A DNA stretch of 55,490 nucleotides from assembly GCA_029253285.1 (NCBI GenBank), contig JAQWZU010000125.1, positions 1-55,490 on the forward strand, read 5' to 3'. How positions within the stretch are numbered: position 1 is the first letter of the stretch; the number at the start of each line of letters is the position of its first letter. Positions 30,021 through 38,526 of the stretch are shown one piece after another. The notes beneath the pieces are model-generated. The model was not told the DNA's origin, searched no databases, and saw only the letters and a program-made list of their open reading frames with translations. Position numbers and translations under genes: made by a program. The stretch comes from Akkermansiaceae bacterium (lineage in GTDB: Bacteria; Verrucomicrobiota; Verrucomicrobiia; Verrucomicrobiales; Akkermansiaceae).

Positions 30021-30464
30021 ATGAATCTCCATAATCTCAAGCCGAATCCCGGAGCCAAGCATCGCCGCAAGCGTCTTGGTTGCGGAGAAAGTTCGGGCCT
30101 TGGTAAGACCTCCGGACGGGGTCACAAGGGTCAAAAGTCTCGTTCCGGTGGTGGTGTTCGCCCTGGATTCGAAGGTGGTCAGATGCCTCTGGCTCGTCGC
30201 CTTCCCAAGCGTGGCTTCAGTAACCTGCAATTCCGCGACACCATCGCGACTGTCAACGTTTCCCAACTCGAGTATTATTTCGAGGCCGGAGACGAGGTCA
30301 ATGAAGCGACTCTTCGTGAGAAGGGACTCGTGAAAGGCCAGATCGACAAGGTGAAAGTGCTCGGACAAGGTGAGCTCAGCAAAGCGCTGAAGATCACTGT
30401 TGACCAAGCAAGTGCTTCTGCCAAAGCGAAGATTGAAAAAGCCGGCGGCACCCTTGAAGTCTAG
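30021..30464 (+). CDS. rplO: Ribosomal protein uL15
   Basis: 50S assembly protein. The 147-aa protein opens with MNLHNLKPNPGAKHRRKRLG. It has the Gly-rich SSGLGKTSGRGHKGQKSRSG, FEGGQMPLARRLPKRGF and the C-terminal LGQGELSKALKI. The gene for L30 (rpmD), usually between rpsE and rplO, is missing; only 41 nt separate them. Confidence 0.97.
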   Translation: MNLHNLKPNPGAKHRRKRLGCGESSGLGKTSGRGHKGQKSRSGGGVRPGFEGGQMPLARRLPKRGFSNLQFRDTIATVNVSQLEYYFEAGDEVNEATLREKGLVKGQIDKVKVLGQGELSKALKITVDQASASAKAKIEKAGGTLEV

Positions 30465-30530
30465 ATCATGAAGAGCGACAGGGGATATCTTGTCCTCTGC
30501 TTCTTTTGATTTAGAGCTTCTTCCCCACCA

Positions 30531-30989
30531 GTGAAAATCTCCTCGCAAACACAGTTTACGTTGAGCCCGGTTCCCCGGGCTGCAGCGTTTTTTGCGTTTT
30601 TGATGACTCTATTCATTTTGCCATCTTGCGGGGAGGAAGACCCCCGGGCGGCAAACATGGAAAAGCAAGCAGCCACTTATCAAGAGTTGGCTGAAATGAT
30701 GAATCAACTTTCCGAAGGGAAGGATGTTCCATCGGCCGCCGACAAAGTGAGCGAATTGGTTGCTCAAATGATGACGCTGAAAGAAAAGAGCAACAGCATG
30801 GTCAAGCCCGAAGGTGATGTCGCATTGGAAGCTCTTCAAAACAACAAGGCCTACAGCGAGGCCGTTAAGGCTTTTTTCGAAGCCCAAAAGAAACTGACCC
30901 AATCGGGAAAGATGACCGCTGAAATTCTCGCAGCCCTTCAGGGCTTTCATCAAGCACCCGAGCCCCAGATGGGGGAGGGTCTTAACTAA
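30531..30989 (+). CDS. Predicted lipoprotein between rplO and secY
   Basis: A 152-aa protein starting at GTG. A hydrophobic leader (AAAFFAFLMTLFILPSCGEE) ends in a lipobox-like LPSC, so it should be a lipid-anchored envelope protein. The mature part is mostly helical and charged, without a family I recognise. It lies 66 nt after rplO and 29 nt before secY on the same strand, at a position normally empty in the spc operon. The 66-nt gap holds an imperfect hairpin and a TTTT run (about 30470-30509) that could lower downstream expression. The next Met (30602) would delete most of the leader, so GTG is preferred. Confidence 0.75.
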   Translation: MKISSQTQFTLSPVPRAAAFFAFLMTLFILPSCGEEDPRAANMEKQAATYQELAEMMNQLSEGKDVPSAADKVSELVAQMMTLKEKSNSMVKPEGDVALEALQNNKAYSEAVKAFFEAQKKLTQSGKMTAEILAALQGFHQAPEPQMGEGLN

Positions 30990-31018
30990 TTTTTAACCGC
31001 TCGTTTGATCATCTCATT

Positions 31019-32524
31019 ATGATTTCTGCATTTGCTAATACCTGGAAAATCCCCGAGCTGAGGGATCGCATTCTTTTCGCCATGGCCATGATCGTGATCG
31101 TGCGTCTCGGTGTCGCCCTGCCACTCCCCGGAGTGAACATGGACGTCATCAAGACCTACCTCGATATGTTGGCGACCGATAGTGCTGACGGAGCCGGTGG
31201 TGGCGTCGGAGCAATTCTGAACGTGTTCTCCGGTGGCGGATTGCAGGCAATGGGCCTCTTTTCTCTGGGAATCATGCCCTATATCTCGGCATCGATTATG
31301 ATGCAGCTCCTCAGTGCGGTGGTGCCAAAACTGGCCCGCATGAAAAAGGAAGACGGAGGTCAGCAGAAGATTAATCAGTATACCCGCTTCGTGACGATTG
31401 CGATTGCCACGGTTCAGGGATTCTTCCTTGCCAAGTCGCTTGAAAATCCACAAAGCAACCCGCTTCTCGGAGGTATTGGAAAAGCGATCGACGCGGTTGG
31501 CTCTGATCTTGTCCCGGATTTCGGTCCTGGCTTCATTGCCCAGACTGTCTTGATTATCGTGGCGGGAACGCTTCTTCTTATGTGGATTGGTGACCAAATC
31601 ACCGAACGTGGAATTGGTAACGGTGTTTCCCTGATCATCTCGGTGAATATTATCTCGGCCCTCCCGGGTGTGATCGTCCAGCTCTGGAATACCTTCGTGA
31701 TTGAGCGCAGCAGTCCGTTTAGCCCGCTCTTAATCGTGCTTCTTCTGGTCTTTTTCCTCTTTGTGGTTGCAGCCATTATTTCAATTACTCAGGCCCAGCG
31801 TCGAATCGCGGTGCAATATGCCCGCCGGGTTGCTGGTCGTCGTGAGATGGCCGGAGGAACCCAATATCTTCCGCTCAAGGTGAATTACGCCGGGGTGATG
31901 CCCGTGATTTTCGCGACTGCTATTCTGCAGCTGCCAACCCAGCTGTTGGGCCAGATTTTCCCAACCAGCCCTTGGGTAGGCACGGTCCGTGATTTCCTCG
32001 ATCCCAATGCTCCTTGGTTCTATGTGATTTCGGGTGCGATGATTTTCTTCTTCAGTTTCTTCTGGGTGGCCACGATGTTCCAGCCGAGTGAGATTGCCGA
32101 AAACCTCAAGCGTAGCGGGGGATACATTCCCGGAGTGCGTCCCGGTAAGCCGACTTCGGACTTCCTTGACTTCACCATGACCCGTCTGACTTTTGCAGGC
32201 GCGGCCTTCTTGACGCTCATCTTCATGTTGCCAAACTTTGTGGCCCTGCCACTTAATCTGCCGCCCAACGGGTTGATTACCTCCTTCTTCGGGGGAACCA
32301 GTCTTCTGATTTTGGTCGGGGTGCTCCTAGATATGATGCGACAGATCGAGACCCACCTGCTCCAGCGTCAATACGATGGCTTCCTTCGCAAAGGGAAGAT
32401 CAAAGGACGTCAGCAGCGGATGGCCTCCGGCGCGCAGGCCTCAGGTTCTTCGATCCTCTATATTTGGGTGGTTCTGGCCGTAATCGTCCTTGTGGCAATT
32501 GTTGCGCTGATTCTTAACAAGTAA
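31019..32524 (+). CDS. secY: Preprotein translocase subunit SecY
   Basis: Channel subunit of the Sec translocon in the inner membrane. The 501-aa protein shows the pattern of ten membrane segments. It has the conserved periplasmic plug region after TM1 (GVALPLPGVNMD), SLGIMPYISASIMMQLL in TM2, and cytoplasmic loops with the SecA/ribosome-binding KVNYAGVMPVIFA and the PSEIAENLKRSGGYIPGVRPG signature. At 501 aa it is longer than E. coli (443), mainly in the loop after TM3 (QSNPLLGGIGKAIDAVG...) and the C-terminus. adk begins 7 nt after its stop. Confidence 0.97.
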   Translation: MISAFANTWKIPELRDRILFAMAMIVIVRLGVALPLPGVNMDVIKTYLDMLATDSADGAGGGVGAILNVFSGGGLQAMGLFSLGIMPYISASIMMQLLSAVVPKLARMKKEDGGQQKINQYTRFVTIAIATVQGFFLAKSLENPQSNPLLGGIGKAIDAVGSDLVPDFGPGFIAQTVLIIVAGTLLLMWIGDQITERGIGNGVSLIISVNIISALPGVIVQLWNTFVIERSSPFSPLLIVLLLVFFLFVVAAIISITQAQRRIAVQYARRVAGRREMAGGTQYLPLKVNYAGVMPVIFATAILQLPTQLLGQIFPTSPWVGTVRDFLDPNAPWFYVISGAMIFFFSFFWVATMFQPSEIAENLKRSGGYIPGVRPGKPTSDFLDFTMTRLTFAGAAFLTLIFMLPNFVALPLNLPPNGLITSFFGGTSLLILVGVLLDMMRQIETHLLQRQYDGFLRKGKIKGRQQRMASGAQASGSSILYIWVVLAVIVLVAIVALILNK

Positions 32525-32531
32525 TCATTCG

Positions 32532-33155
32532 GTGGCCTTTGCCTCCCATTCGTTCGTTTTTCTGGGTCCGCCGGCCTCGGGAAAAGGGACCCAGGGACGA
32601 AGGCTTTCTGATGAAAAGGGCTGGGCTTATCTTTCTACCGGCGCGCTTCTTAGAGGAGCCCTGCGGGATGACACTGAATTAGGGCGACTGGCCAAAACTT
32701 ACCTCGACCGGGGCGAGTATGTGCCTGATGATATTATGCTGCCAGGCGTGCTTGATTGGGTGAAATCCCAGGGCGGTGGCTGGGTGTTGGATGGCTTCCC
32801 CCGTACTGTTCCTCAGGCTGAAGCATTGGATGCTGCCTTGGAGGAAATTGGACTTCCTCTTCCAAAAGCGATGATTCTTCATGTCCCTGACGACGAACTT
32901 CGTCGCCGCATCACCTGTCGTCTGGAATGTGAATCCTGTCACCGGGTGGCCAAAGATGGCGAGGGTGAGAATTGCCCAAAGTGTGGCGGACCTCTGGCTC
33001 CGAGAGCTGATGATGCCTCGGGAGCCTTTGAAAGTCGGCTCGCGGAATTCCATCGATTGGTAGTGCCTACAATCCAGTATTACACGGACCGAATGCGGGG
33101 GAGGATTATTAATGGGACAGGATCTCCGGATGAGGTTTGGGTTCGAATTTCATGA
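32532..33155 (+). CDS. adk: Adenylate kinase
   Basis: Interconverts ATP + AMP and 2 ADP. The GTG start lies 7 nt after secY, implying tight coupling. The P-loop GPPASGKGTQ is at 12-21, the AMP-binding STGALLR follows, and DGFPRT is near 87-92. The LID carries a zinc-finger-type set of cysteines (Cys133, Cys136, Cys148, Cys151), as in many non-enterobacterial enzymes. The 207 aa is normal. secY-adk-map is the classical arrangement. Confidence 0.95.
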   Translation: MAFASHSFVFLGPPASGKGTQGRRLSDEKGWAYLSTGALLRGALRDDTELGRLAKTYLDRGEYVPDDIMLPGVLDWVKSQGGGWVLDGFPRTVPQAEALDAALEEIGLPLPKAMILHVPDDELRRRITCRLECESCHRVAKDGEGENCPKCGGPLAPRADDASGAFESRLAEFHRLVVPTIQYYTDRMRGRIINGTGSPDEVWVRIS

Positions 33156-33224
33156 GGAAATGATCCCGTCTGATCCGACACTGCCTTGACCTCCCCCTGA
33201 TAAGTCTTTACCCAAGTTCTTCAG

Positions 33225-34034
33225 ATGGGCAAGAGATCGAGGATTCCAATCAAATCGAAGCAAGAGATCGAGAAGATGCGTGCTGCTGGCGCTCTGGCGA
33301 GCGAAGTATTGCAGGCGACAGCGGCGTTTATCGCAGCCGGGAAGACGACCGGCGAAGTGGATCAGTTTGCTAAGGACCTGATGGAGGAGAAGAAGTGCAA
33401 GAGCGCCTTCTATATGTATCGCGATTTCCCCGGCTATACCTGTATCTCGATGAATGAAGAGGTAGTACATGGCATCGGCGGAGATCGTGTCATTGTTGAC
33501 GGAGATTTGGTAAAGCTGGATGTGGGGATCAAGTTACAGGGGTGGATTGGGGATAATGCCCTGACTGTCCCGGTTGGAAAAATCAACGGAGAGCAAAAGC
33601 GCCTCCTCGCTGTTACTGAGGAGTCGTTGTTCGTGGCGATCTCCCACGCCCGCGCTGGGGCACCACTGCATGATCTTTGCGCTTCGGTGGAAGATTATGT
33701 GACCAAGTTTGGCTTCACTGTTGTTCGTGATCTTGTCGGTCACGGAGTAGGACGGCAATTGCACGAAGAGCCACAAGTGCCCAACTACAGACCGTCGGGA
33801 AAATCTCCGGTCTTGAAAGCGGGAATGATTCTGGCGATCGAACCAATGATCAACGCTGGAGTGGGGACGGTTGATTGGCTGGATGATGGCTGGACCGTGG
33901 TGACCTCTGATCGTCGTCCTTCGTCACATTTTGAACACACTGTTTTGGTGACCGATGGTGATCCTGAGATTCTCACCTGGAGACCACGGACGGCACAGCC
34001 TGATCAGCTGGGGATTCCTCCACTTCCCGCTTAA
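33225..34034 (+). CDS. map: Methionine aminopeptidase, type I
   Basis: Removes N-terminal Met from nascent proteins. The five metal ligands can be placed at Asp99, Asp110, His173, Glu206 and Glu237, in KLDVGIKLQGWIGDNA, GHGVGRQLHEEP, AIEPMIN and HFEHTVLV; the substrate His is His82 (EEVVHGIGG). At 269 aa it is close to E. coli MAP. It ends the str/S10/spc cluster: infA, rpmJ and the alpha operon (rpsM-rpsK-rpsD-rpoA-rplQ) do not follow. The next gene starts after 14 nt. Confidence 0.96.
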   Translation: MGKRSRIPIKSKQEIEKMRAAGALASEVLQATAAFIAAGKTTGEVDQFAKDLMEEKKCKSAFYMYRDFPGYTCISMNEEVVHGIGGDRVIVDGDLVKLDVGIKLQGWIGDNALTVPVGKINGEQKRLLAVTEESLFVAISHARAGAPLHDLCASVEDYVTKFGFTVVRDLVGHGVGRQLHEEPQVPNYRPSGKSPVLKAGMILAIEPMINAGVGTVDWLDDGWTVVTSDRRPSSHFEHTVLVTDGDPEILTWRPRTAQPDQLGIPPLPA

Positions 34035-34048
34035 AGAAATCCCATTTT

Positions 34049-34678
34049 GTGAAGGCTCTTTCTGCGGTGATTATTCTTCTGCTGACTTTGCTCGGTGAGG
34101 GGCAGATTCGGATAAAGTTGGTGGATGGATTTGATTACCCGGTTGGGAAGCCGAATGCAGCAGGATATTATAAGGCGCGTGGCCTGCGATTGACCCGGCC
34201 GGTGCATTTTGGTGAGGATTGGAATGGAAAAGGAGGCGGGGATACCGATCTTCACGATCCAATATATGCCTGTGGGGATGGGGTTGTCACCTTTGCCGCT
34301 GATGTACGCGGCGGATGGGGGCGGGTTGTTTTGATTCGTCATGCCTACCGGGATCCCGGGACCGGGAAAGTAAAGTATGTCGACTCGCAATATGGTCATT
34401 TGCGAACTATTTTGGTGAAAAAGGGAAATGTGGTGAAGCGGGGTCAGAAGATTGGAACCATGGGGAACAACCGGGGGATGTATGCCGCGCATTTGCATTT
34501 TGAAATCCGCCACAATATCAATATCGGGATGCAGCGGGAGAGTTTTTCCAAGAGTGATGCCAATTGGGCTGATCCGACGGCTTTTATTAAGAAGTATCGT
34601 CGTTTAAAGAAAGAATGGCGTCCTGTCGTTGTGCCGACAGGGACGTATAAAGTCTACCGAGGACACACCGGGCTCTGA
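34049..34678 (+). CDS. LytM/M23-type peptidoglycan metallopeptidase
   Basis: A 209-aa exported protein starting at GTG, with a short signal peptide (VIILLLTLLGEG). The M23 zinc motifs are present: HxxxD (His53-Asp57, HFGEDWN) and HLHFE with His148 and His150; His117 (YGHL) is the usual catalytic neighbour. The layout suggests an active endopeptidase cutting peptide cross-links in peptidoglycan, not a degenerate activator. The stop codon overlaps the next ATG (TGATG), so the two are translationally coupled. It lies 14 nt after map. Confidence 0.88.
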   Translation: MKALSAVIILLLTLLGEGQIRIKLVDGFDYPVGKPNAAGYYKARGLRLTRPVHFGEDWNGKGGGDTDLHDPIYACGDGVVTFAADVRGGWGRVVLIRHAYRDPGTGKVKYVDSQYGHLRTILVKKGNVVKRGQKIGTMGNNRGMYAAHLHFEIRHNINIGMQRESFSKSDANWADPTAFIKKYRRLKKEWRPVVVPTGTYKVYRGHTGL

Positions 34679-34962
34679 TGGAATTGAAAGGGGAAACGAG
34701 GTCGATCCCGGTCACGATTTTGCTCGTCTTCCTGTTAGCGGCGAAGCTGTTCCAAAGCTGGAAGGGGCATGGTGCTCCAGAGCGGGAGAGATCCATTCTG
34801 TTTCCAGAGGTCAGTGAAGTATTAAAAATACTCACCTCGGTGACGACTGGCCCATGGTCTGGCGAGGGAGCACACATGGGGTGCGGATTTGCCCGGCGGC
34901 CGGGGTTGGAAGAAACAGAAGTCCTATCTGGAAAAATGGGAAAAGGAAGTTGCTGCCAATAA
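34678..34962 (+). CDS. Small one-pass membrane protein, probably frameshifted at its 3' end
   Basis: A 94-aa ORF whose ATG overlaps the M23 stop (TGATG). One membrane helix is near the N-terminus (IPVTILLVFLLAAKLFQSW). The last third in this frame (SGKMGKGSCCQ) looks unnatural, while the +1 frame over the same bases reads GWKKQKSYLEKWEKEVAANK and continues to a TAG at 34985-34987, 12 nt before hisF. One base fewer in the GGGG run near 34912-34915 would join the two parts. So the gene is either frameshifted, uses a programmed shift, or contains a sequencing indel. Function unknown. Confidence 0.5.
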   Translation: MELKGETRSIPVTILLVFLLAAKLFQSWKGHGAPERERSILFPEVSEVLKILTSVTTGPWSGEGAHMGCGFARRPGLEETEVLSGKMGKGSCCQ

Positions 34963-34999
34963 GCTTGGCGCATGGGGGCTCGAGTAGATAGAAAGCGTC

Positions 35000-35770
35000 A
35001 TGCTCGCCAAGCGAATTATTCCTTGTCTCGACGTCACCAATGGCCGCGTGGTCAAGGGGACCAATTTTGTCGATCTTCGTGATGCCGGAGACCCGGTGGA
35101 ATGTGCGGTGGCATACAATGAGCAGCAAGCGGATGAGATTGTCTTTCTTGATATCACGGCTTCTTCAGACGGACGGGATACTATGGTGGATGTGGTCAGG
35201 GAGACGGCATCAAAGTGCTTCGTCCCGCTCACAGTGGGTGGAGGAATTCGAACTGTCGATGATATGAGCCGGATGCTTCTGGCGGGTGCGGACAAGGTGG
35301 GAGTGAATACGGCGGCGATTACCCGTCCGGAGGTTGTTGACGAAGGGGCAAAGGCATTCGGAAATCAATGCATCGTAGTAGCGATCGATGCCAAGCGGCA
35401 AGGTCCCGGAAAGTGGGGTGTCTATACTCACGGTGGGAGGAATCCTGTCGAAGGATTGGATGCCATCGAGTGGGCCAAGGAAGTCTATAACCGGGGAGCA
35501 GGTGAGATATTGCTGACTAGTATGGATGCCGATGGCACTAAAGATGGTTATGACATTGAGCTTACGAAAGCCATTAGCGAGGCGGTCGGTATCCCAGTGA
35601 TTGCGAGTGGTGGAGCGGGTAATTTGGGGCACATGGTGGATGTTCTCGAGCACGGGAAAGCAGATGCTGTTCTCGCAGCGAGTATCTTCCACTTCGGGCA
35701 ACATACCGTGCCGGAAGCGAAGGAATTTTTTAAGGGACGGGGCGTCCCTGTTCGTCCCATGGTAAGCTAA
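35000..35770 (+). CDS. hisF: Imidazole glycerol phosphate synthase, cyclase subunit
   Basis: Histidine biosynthesis: it uses ammonia supplied by HisH to convert PRFAR to imidazole glycerol phosphate and AICAR. TIM-barrel protein of 256 aa with the catalytic aspartates Asp11 (IIPCLDV) and Asp130 (VVAIDAK), and phosphate-binding loops PLTVGGGIR and IASGGAGN. No other his gene is adjacent. It converges with a secreted-protein gene whose stop lies only 4 nt away, with no terminator between them. Confidence 0.97.
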   Translation: MLAKRIIPCLDVTNGRVVKGTNFVDLRDAGDPVECAVAYNEQQADEIVFLDITASSDGRDTMVDVVRETASKCFVPLTVGGGIRTVDDMSRMLLAGADKVGVNTAAITRPEVVDEGAKAFGNQCIVVAIDAKRQGPGKWGVYTHGGRNPVEGLDAIEWAKEVYNRGAGEILLTSMDADGTKDGYDIELTKAISEAVGIPVIASGGAGNLGHMVDVLEHGKADAVLAASIFHFGQHTVPEAKEFFKGRGVPVRPMVS

Positions 35771-35774
35771 AGAC

Positions 35775-37133
35775 TTACCTGATGATGACCCGGTAAAAGA
35801 CCTTGTTCCCTGAACCGAAAACATTGCTGGTGTTGGTTCCGGTGCCGCTTGGGGAGATGTCACTCGGAAAGACATCGGTCCAATTGTCACTTTCCATGCT
35901 TGGGCTGGATTGGATCTGGTATGTTTCACCCGCCTTGGAAGGCCAGGAGATATCATAGCGTCCGGGAGTGGTAGCCGGGCTGATGGTTGCAAGGAAGGGT
36001 GGTTCAAAAGGAACCACCACGCCGTCTCCGCCAAGGGCCCAGATTCTCATGTTGAAAGCCATGTCGGAACTTCCTCCGGATTGATTGTGCATGCTCACTG
36101 AAATTTCCACGGGGACGCCGGCGGGCAGAACGACGTCGGGGGCAGTGGCGTACTGGATGACCTCCTCGGTGTCTCCGGCGGCTCCGGGCAGAGCTGTTGC
36201 TTGGGCCACGGTTTGCCAATTTAGGGCGTCGGCAGCCGGATCGACGTTGGATCGGGCGACCTCTACTCCATTTACATAGAAAATGGCACCATCATCAAAG
36301 AGCCCTTCGAATCCCAGTCCATCGATTTGATTGTCGGGAGTGAAGGTGGCACGAAGATAGGCAGTGTATCGATTTCCCGATGGCGGTTGTTGGCTCGGAT
36401 CTGCTGTATTCCAGAGCCCGGTTGCGATATCGAGTCCATTGATGTTGCCGTAGCCCATGGGGGTGGGGGAGGGAACAGTGAAACCCAGTGTGGTCAGGTT
36501 TGCGGAAAGATGCCACTTGTCGAAGAATTCGTCATCGATAGTGAGTGGATCAACCGGGACGCCACTGTCGCGGGCAATGAGAGCCCTCCAGTCTGAATCC
36601 GGGGTGATCATTTCCGCAGTGGGGTTATGTGGGTCGCGAGAAGGTTTTAGATTGAGGCGATAGGGGCCTTTATTTCCCTCTCCATCGACGGCGATGTAGT
36701 AGGTTGTTCCGGGCACGGCATCGAAGTTGAGTCTGGCAAATTCTCCGAAGGGTTCGTGAAGCCTTCTGCTGAAGGCTGAAAAATTAGTGTCAGAATACCG
36801 ACTGAGAAGGTTGAGATTCTGGACGTCGGTACCCGTGTAGACGGCGACGACAGCGTCAAGGCCGGAAGGGACACCTTCGTAGTCGACGAGGACCTCGATG
36901 CGGTGGGCTTCGGTGACAGTCACAGCGTACCATTGTGAGGCGACGGCTGGCCTGAGAAGGTCGTCGAGAGCGCCGTGGTTTGGTTCTCCGACTTCGCGGG
37001 AAGCATTAGTGGTGTTTCCCATGAAGTCGCGATCAGTTCCGGTGTAGGCAATAGGCTCTGCATCGACAAAGTTGTCGTTGGCGATGAGAGGAGAAATCAT
37101 TAGGACTGAAGTCAATATGGCGTTCAGTTTCAT
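35775..37133 (-). CDS. Secreted PPC-domain protein with C-terminal anchoring-type domain
   Basis: A 452-aa protein with a signal peptide (MKLNAILTSVLMISPLIA). Residues about 25-165 look like a bacterial pre-peptidase C-terminal (PPC) beta-sandwich (SQWYAVTVTEAHRIEVLVDY; AVPGTTYYIAVDGEGNKG). The middle (about 195-365) is a galactose-binding-like beta domain (LFDDGAIFYVNGVEVARS). The last 70 residues (YDISWPSKAGETYQIQSS... FYRVIIR) are the kind of C-terminal module seen on many exported Verrucomicrobia proteins, including the protease at the window start. No catalytic motif is visible. A carbohydrate- or surface-related role is only inferred. Confidence 0.8.
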   Translation of the reverse strand: MKLNAILTSVLMISPLIANDNFVDAEPIAYTGTDRDFMGNTTNASREVGEPNHGALDDLLRPAVASQWYAVTVTEAHRIEVLVDYEGVPSGLDAVVAVYTGTDVQNLNLLSRYSDTNFSAFSRRLHEPFGEFARLNFDAVPGTTYYIAVDGEGNKGPYRLNLKPSRDPHNPTAEMITPDSDWRALIARDSGVPVDPLTIDDEFFDKWHLSANLTTLGFTVPSPTPMGYGNINGLDIATGLWNTADPSQQPPSGNRYTAYLRATFTPDNQIDGLGFEGLFDDGAIFYVNGVEVARSNVDPAADALNWQTVAQATALPGAAGDTEEVIQYATAPDVVLPAGVPVEISVSMHNQSGGSSDMAFNMRIWALGGDGVVVPFEPPFLATISPATTPGRYDISWPSKAGETYQIQSSPSMESDNWTDVFPSDISPSGTGTNTSNVFGSGNKVFYRVIIR

Positions 37134-37409
37134 GGCATATTTTTAGTTTTTGATTTCATTCATCTTGTTGTTGTCTGCAGGCAGGATGCGGTAATGGGAT
37201 AGGCTCCCCCTGGGTAGATGGAGTCGGCAGAGTCGCCGTTCTTGGGACCTTTCGTATCACCAAGAGAGGGTAAAGTTACCCAAAGAAGGATAGGTGTCTT
37301 CATGAGAGTATTTTTTAAAATTGGCAAACTCGTCGCCTTAAAATAATGCAATGGGAGGAACTCAAGTCAAGATTCCTCGTAATTTACTCTCCCCACCGGC
37401 GGAAAGAGG

Positions 37410-37604
37410 GTGTTGAATCCGGACATGGTAATGATTGGTGACCTCCTTGCTTCATCGGCGGAAAAAGTGCATCTTTGTGACTCTGGCGAAGTAGGAAAGG
37501 AGGTCGTGTCAGAACTGCAACGAAATGGTGTCGAAGTGATTGAAAAGGCCCAGGAGGAGGCACGGTGTGATCGGGGCACTGGAAACCACGCTTTGAGGAT
37601 ATGA
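37410..37604 (+). CDS. Small ORF upstream of the FAD oxidoreductase, uncertain
   Basis: A 64-aa frame opening at GTG (ATG alternatives at 37425 and 37431). Its TGA overlaps the ATG of the oxidoreductase (ATGA at 37601-37604), a sign of real coupling. The sequence (VHLCDSGEVGKEVVSELQRN) looks protein-like, but the last dozen residues less so. A second frame starting with ATG at 37346 (MQWEELKSRFLVIYSPHRRK) runs into it one base out of register, so both may be pieces of one frameshifted gene. No family recognised. Confidence 0.35.
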   Translation: MLNPDMVMIGDLLASSAEKVHLCDSGEVGKEVVSELQRNGVEVIEKAQEEARCDRGTGNHALRI

Positions 37605-38491
37605 CCGAGGTGGTGGGGTTTGGGCTCGCGGGTGCCTGTGTGGCTTTGCAGTTGCAGGCGCACGGGAAGAAGGTCCGGGTGGTTGATGATGGCCGTGGCG
37701 GAAGTAGCGCGGTGGCTGCGGGATTGGTGAACCCGGTGGCGGGTCCGAATTTTGAACCCAGCTGGGAAGTGGCGGAGGCCTGGGCGGTGGCCTTGCCATT
37801 TTATCGGGAGCTGGAAAAGCTCACGGGGCAATCCTTTTATCACGATGTCCCCATTTTAAGATTGTGGCGCGATGAAAAAGATCGAGCCAAGTTCGTTCGG
37901 AAGCAGGAGCGGCTTGAGCCGTGGATTGATCAGGTGACGAATGAGGGGGTGACCTGGACGGGGGGGGGATGGATGGATACGCGGTCCTTTCTCAAGGTCG
38001 CTAAAGACGTTTTCCTTGGTCGAGGCGGTGAGTGGAGCAGGAACACAGAAGGAGGAACCCAAATTCGATGCACCGGCGCGGCGGGATTGATTGCTCGGGA
38101 ATTTCCAGAAGTGGAACATCGGAGTGCCAAAGGAGAAATTCTTACCGTTCATGTTCCGGGTTGGCATGAATCGCGAATTTTGAACCGGAGTGGCTGGGTC
38201 ATTCCGATCCGGGAAGACCGGTATCGCGTTGGGGCAACCTACGAATGGGATAATTTGGAAAGCGGCCCGACTCCAGAGGGAAGAGAAAAGATCGAGCGGC
38301 TTTTGGGGACGTTTACGGCTAGGGATTTTCAGGTGATCGATCATCAGGCGGGAATTCGCCCGATCATCAATCGCAGTAAGCCGGTGGTGAAGTATCATCC
38401 TGAGATGGGATGGATGGTTAATGGCTTGGGTTCCAAAGGTGTGATTTACGCTCCCCGGGTGGGGCTGGAGATGGTGGCACGGGAAGTTTGA
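37601..38491 (+). CDS. FAD-dependent oxidoreductase, DAO family
   Basis: A 296-aa flavoprotein. The N-terminal dinucleotide-binding motif VGFGLAGACVALQL is followed by the acidic end of strand two (VVDDG). Further DAO-type elements are SSAVAAGLVNPVAGP, GAAGLIAREFP and, near the C-terminus, GIRPIINRSKPVV and GLGSKGVIYAPRVG. The sequence resembles the C-terminal oxidase domain of MnmC and glycine-oxidase-like proteins, but at 296 aa it is shorter than ThiO (about 370). The substrate is probably an amine or amino acid; which one cannot be told. It lies 35 nt before lpxK. Confidence 0.82.
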   Translation: MTEVVGFGLAGACVALQLQAHGKKVRVVDDGRGGSSAVAAGLVNPVAGPNFEPSWEVAEAWAVALPFYRELEKLTGQSFYHDVPILRLWRDEKDRAKFVRKQERLEPWIDQVTNEGVTWTGGGWMDTRSFLKVAKDVFLGRGGEWSRNTEGGTQIRCTGAAGLIAREFPEVEHRSAKGEILTVHVPGWHESRILNRSGWVIPIREDRYRVGATYEWDNLESGPTPEGREKIERLLGTFTARDFQVIDHQAGIRPIINRSKPVVKYHPEMGWMVNGLGSKGVIYAPRVGLEMVAREV

Positions 38492-38526
38492 TTTATCGGC
38501 TCGGTTAGTATTAGCTGGGTGGGACG

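Noticed and set aside
35765-35780. Possible missing terminator between hisF and the converging gene as a sign of misassembly
   Set aside because: Close convergent ends also occur at comEC/alr and 45.1 kb in this window, so it seems normal for this genome.
37160-37351. 63-aa minus-strand ORF upstream of the PPC-domain gene
   Set aside because: An internal start would give a hydrophobic opening (MKTPILLWVTL), but the remainder looks random and there is no coupling or ribosome-binding site. Too weak to annotate.
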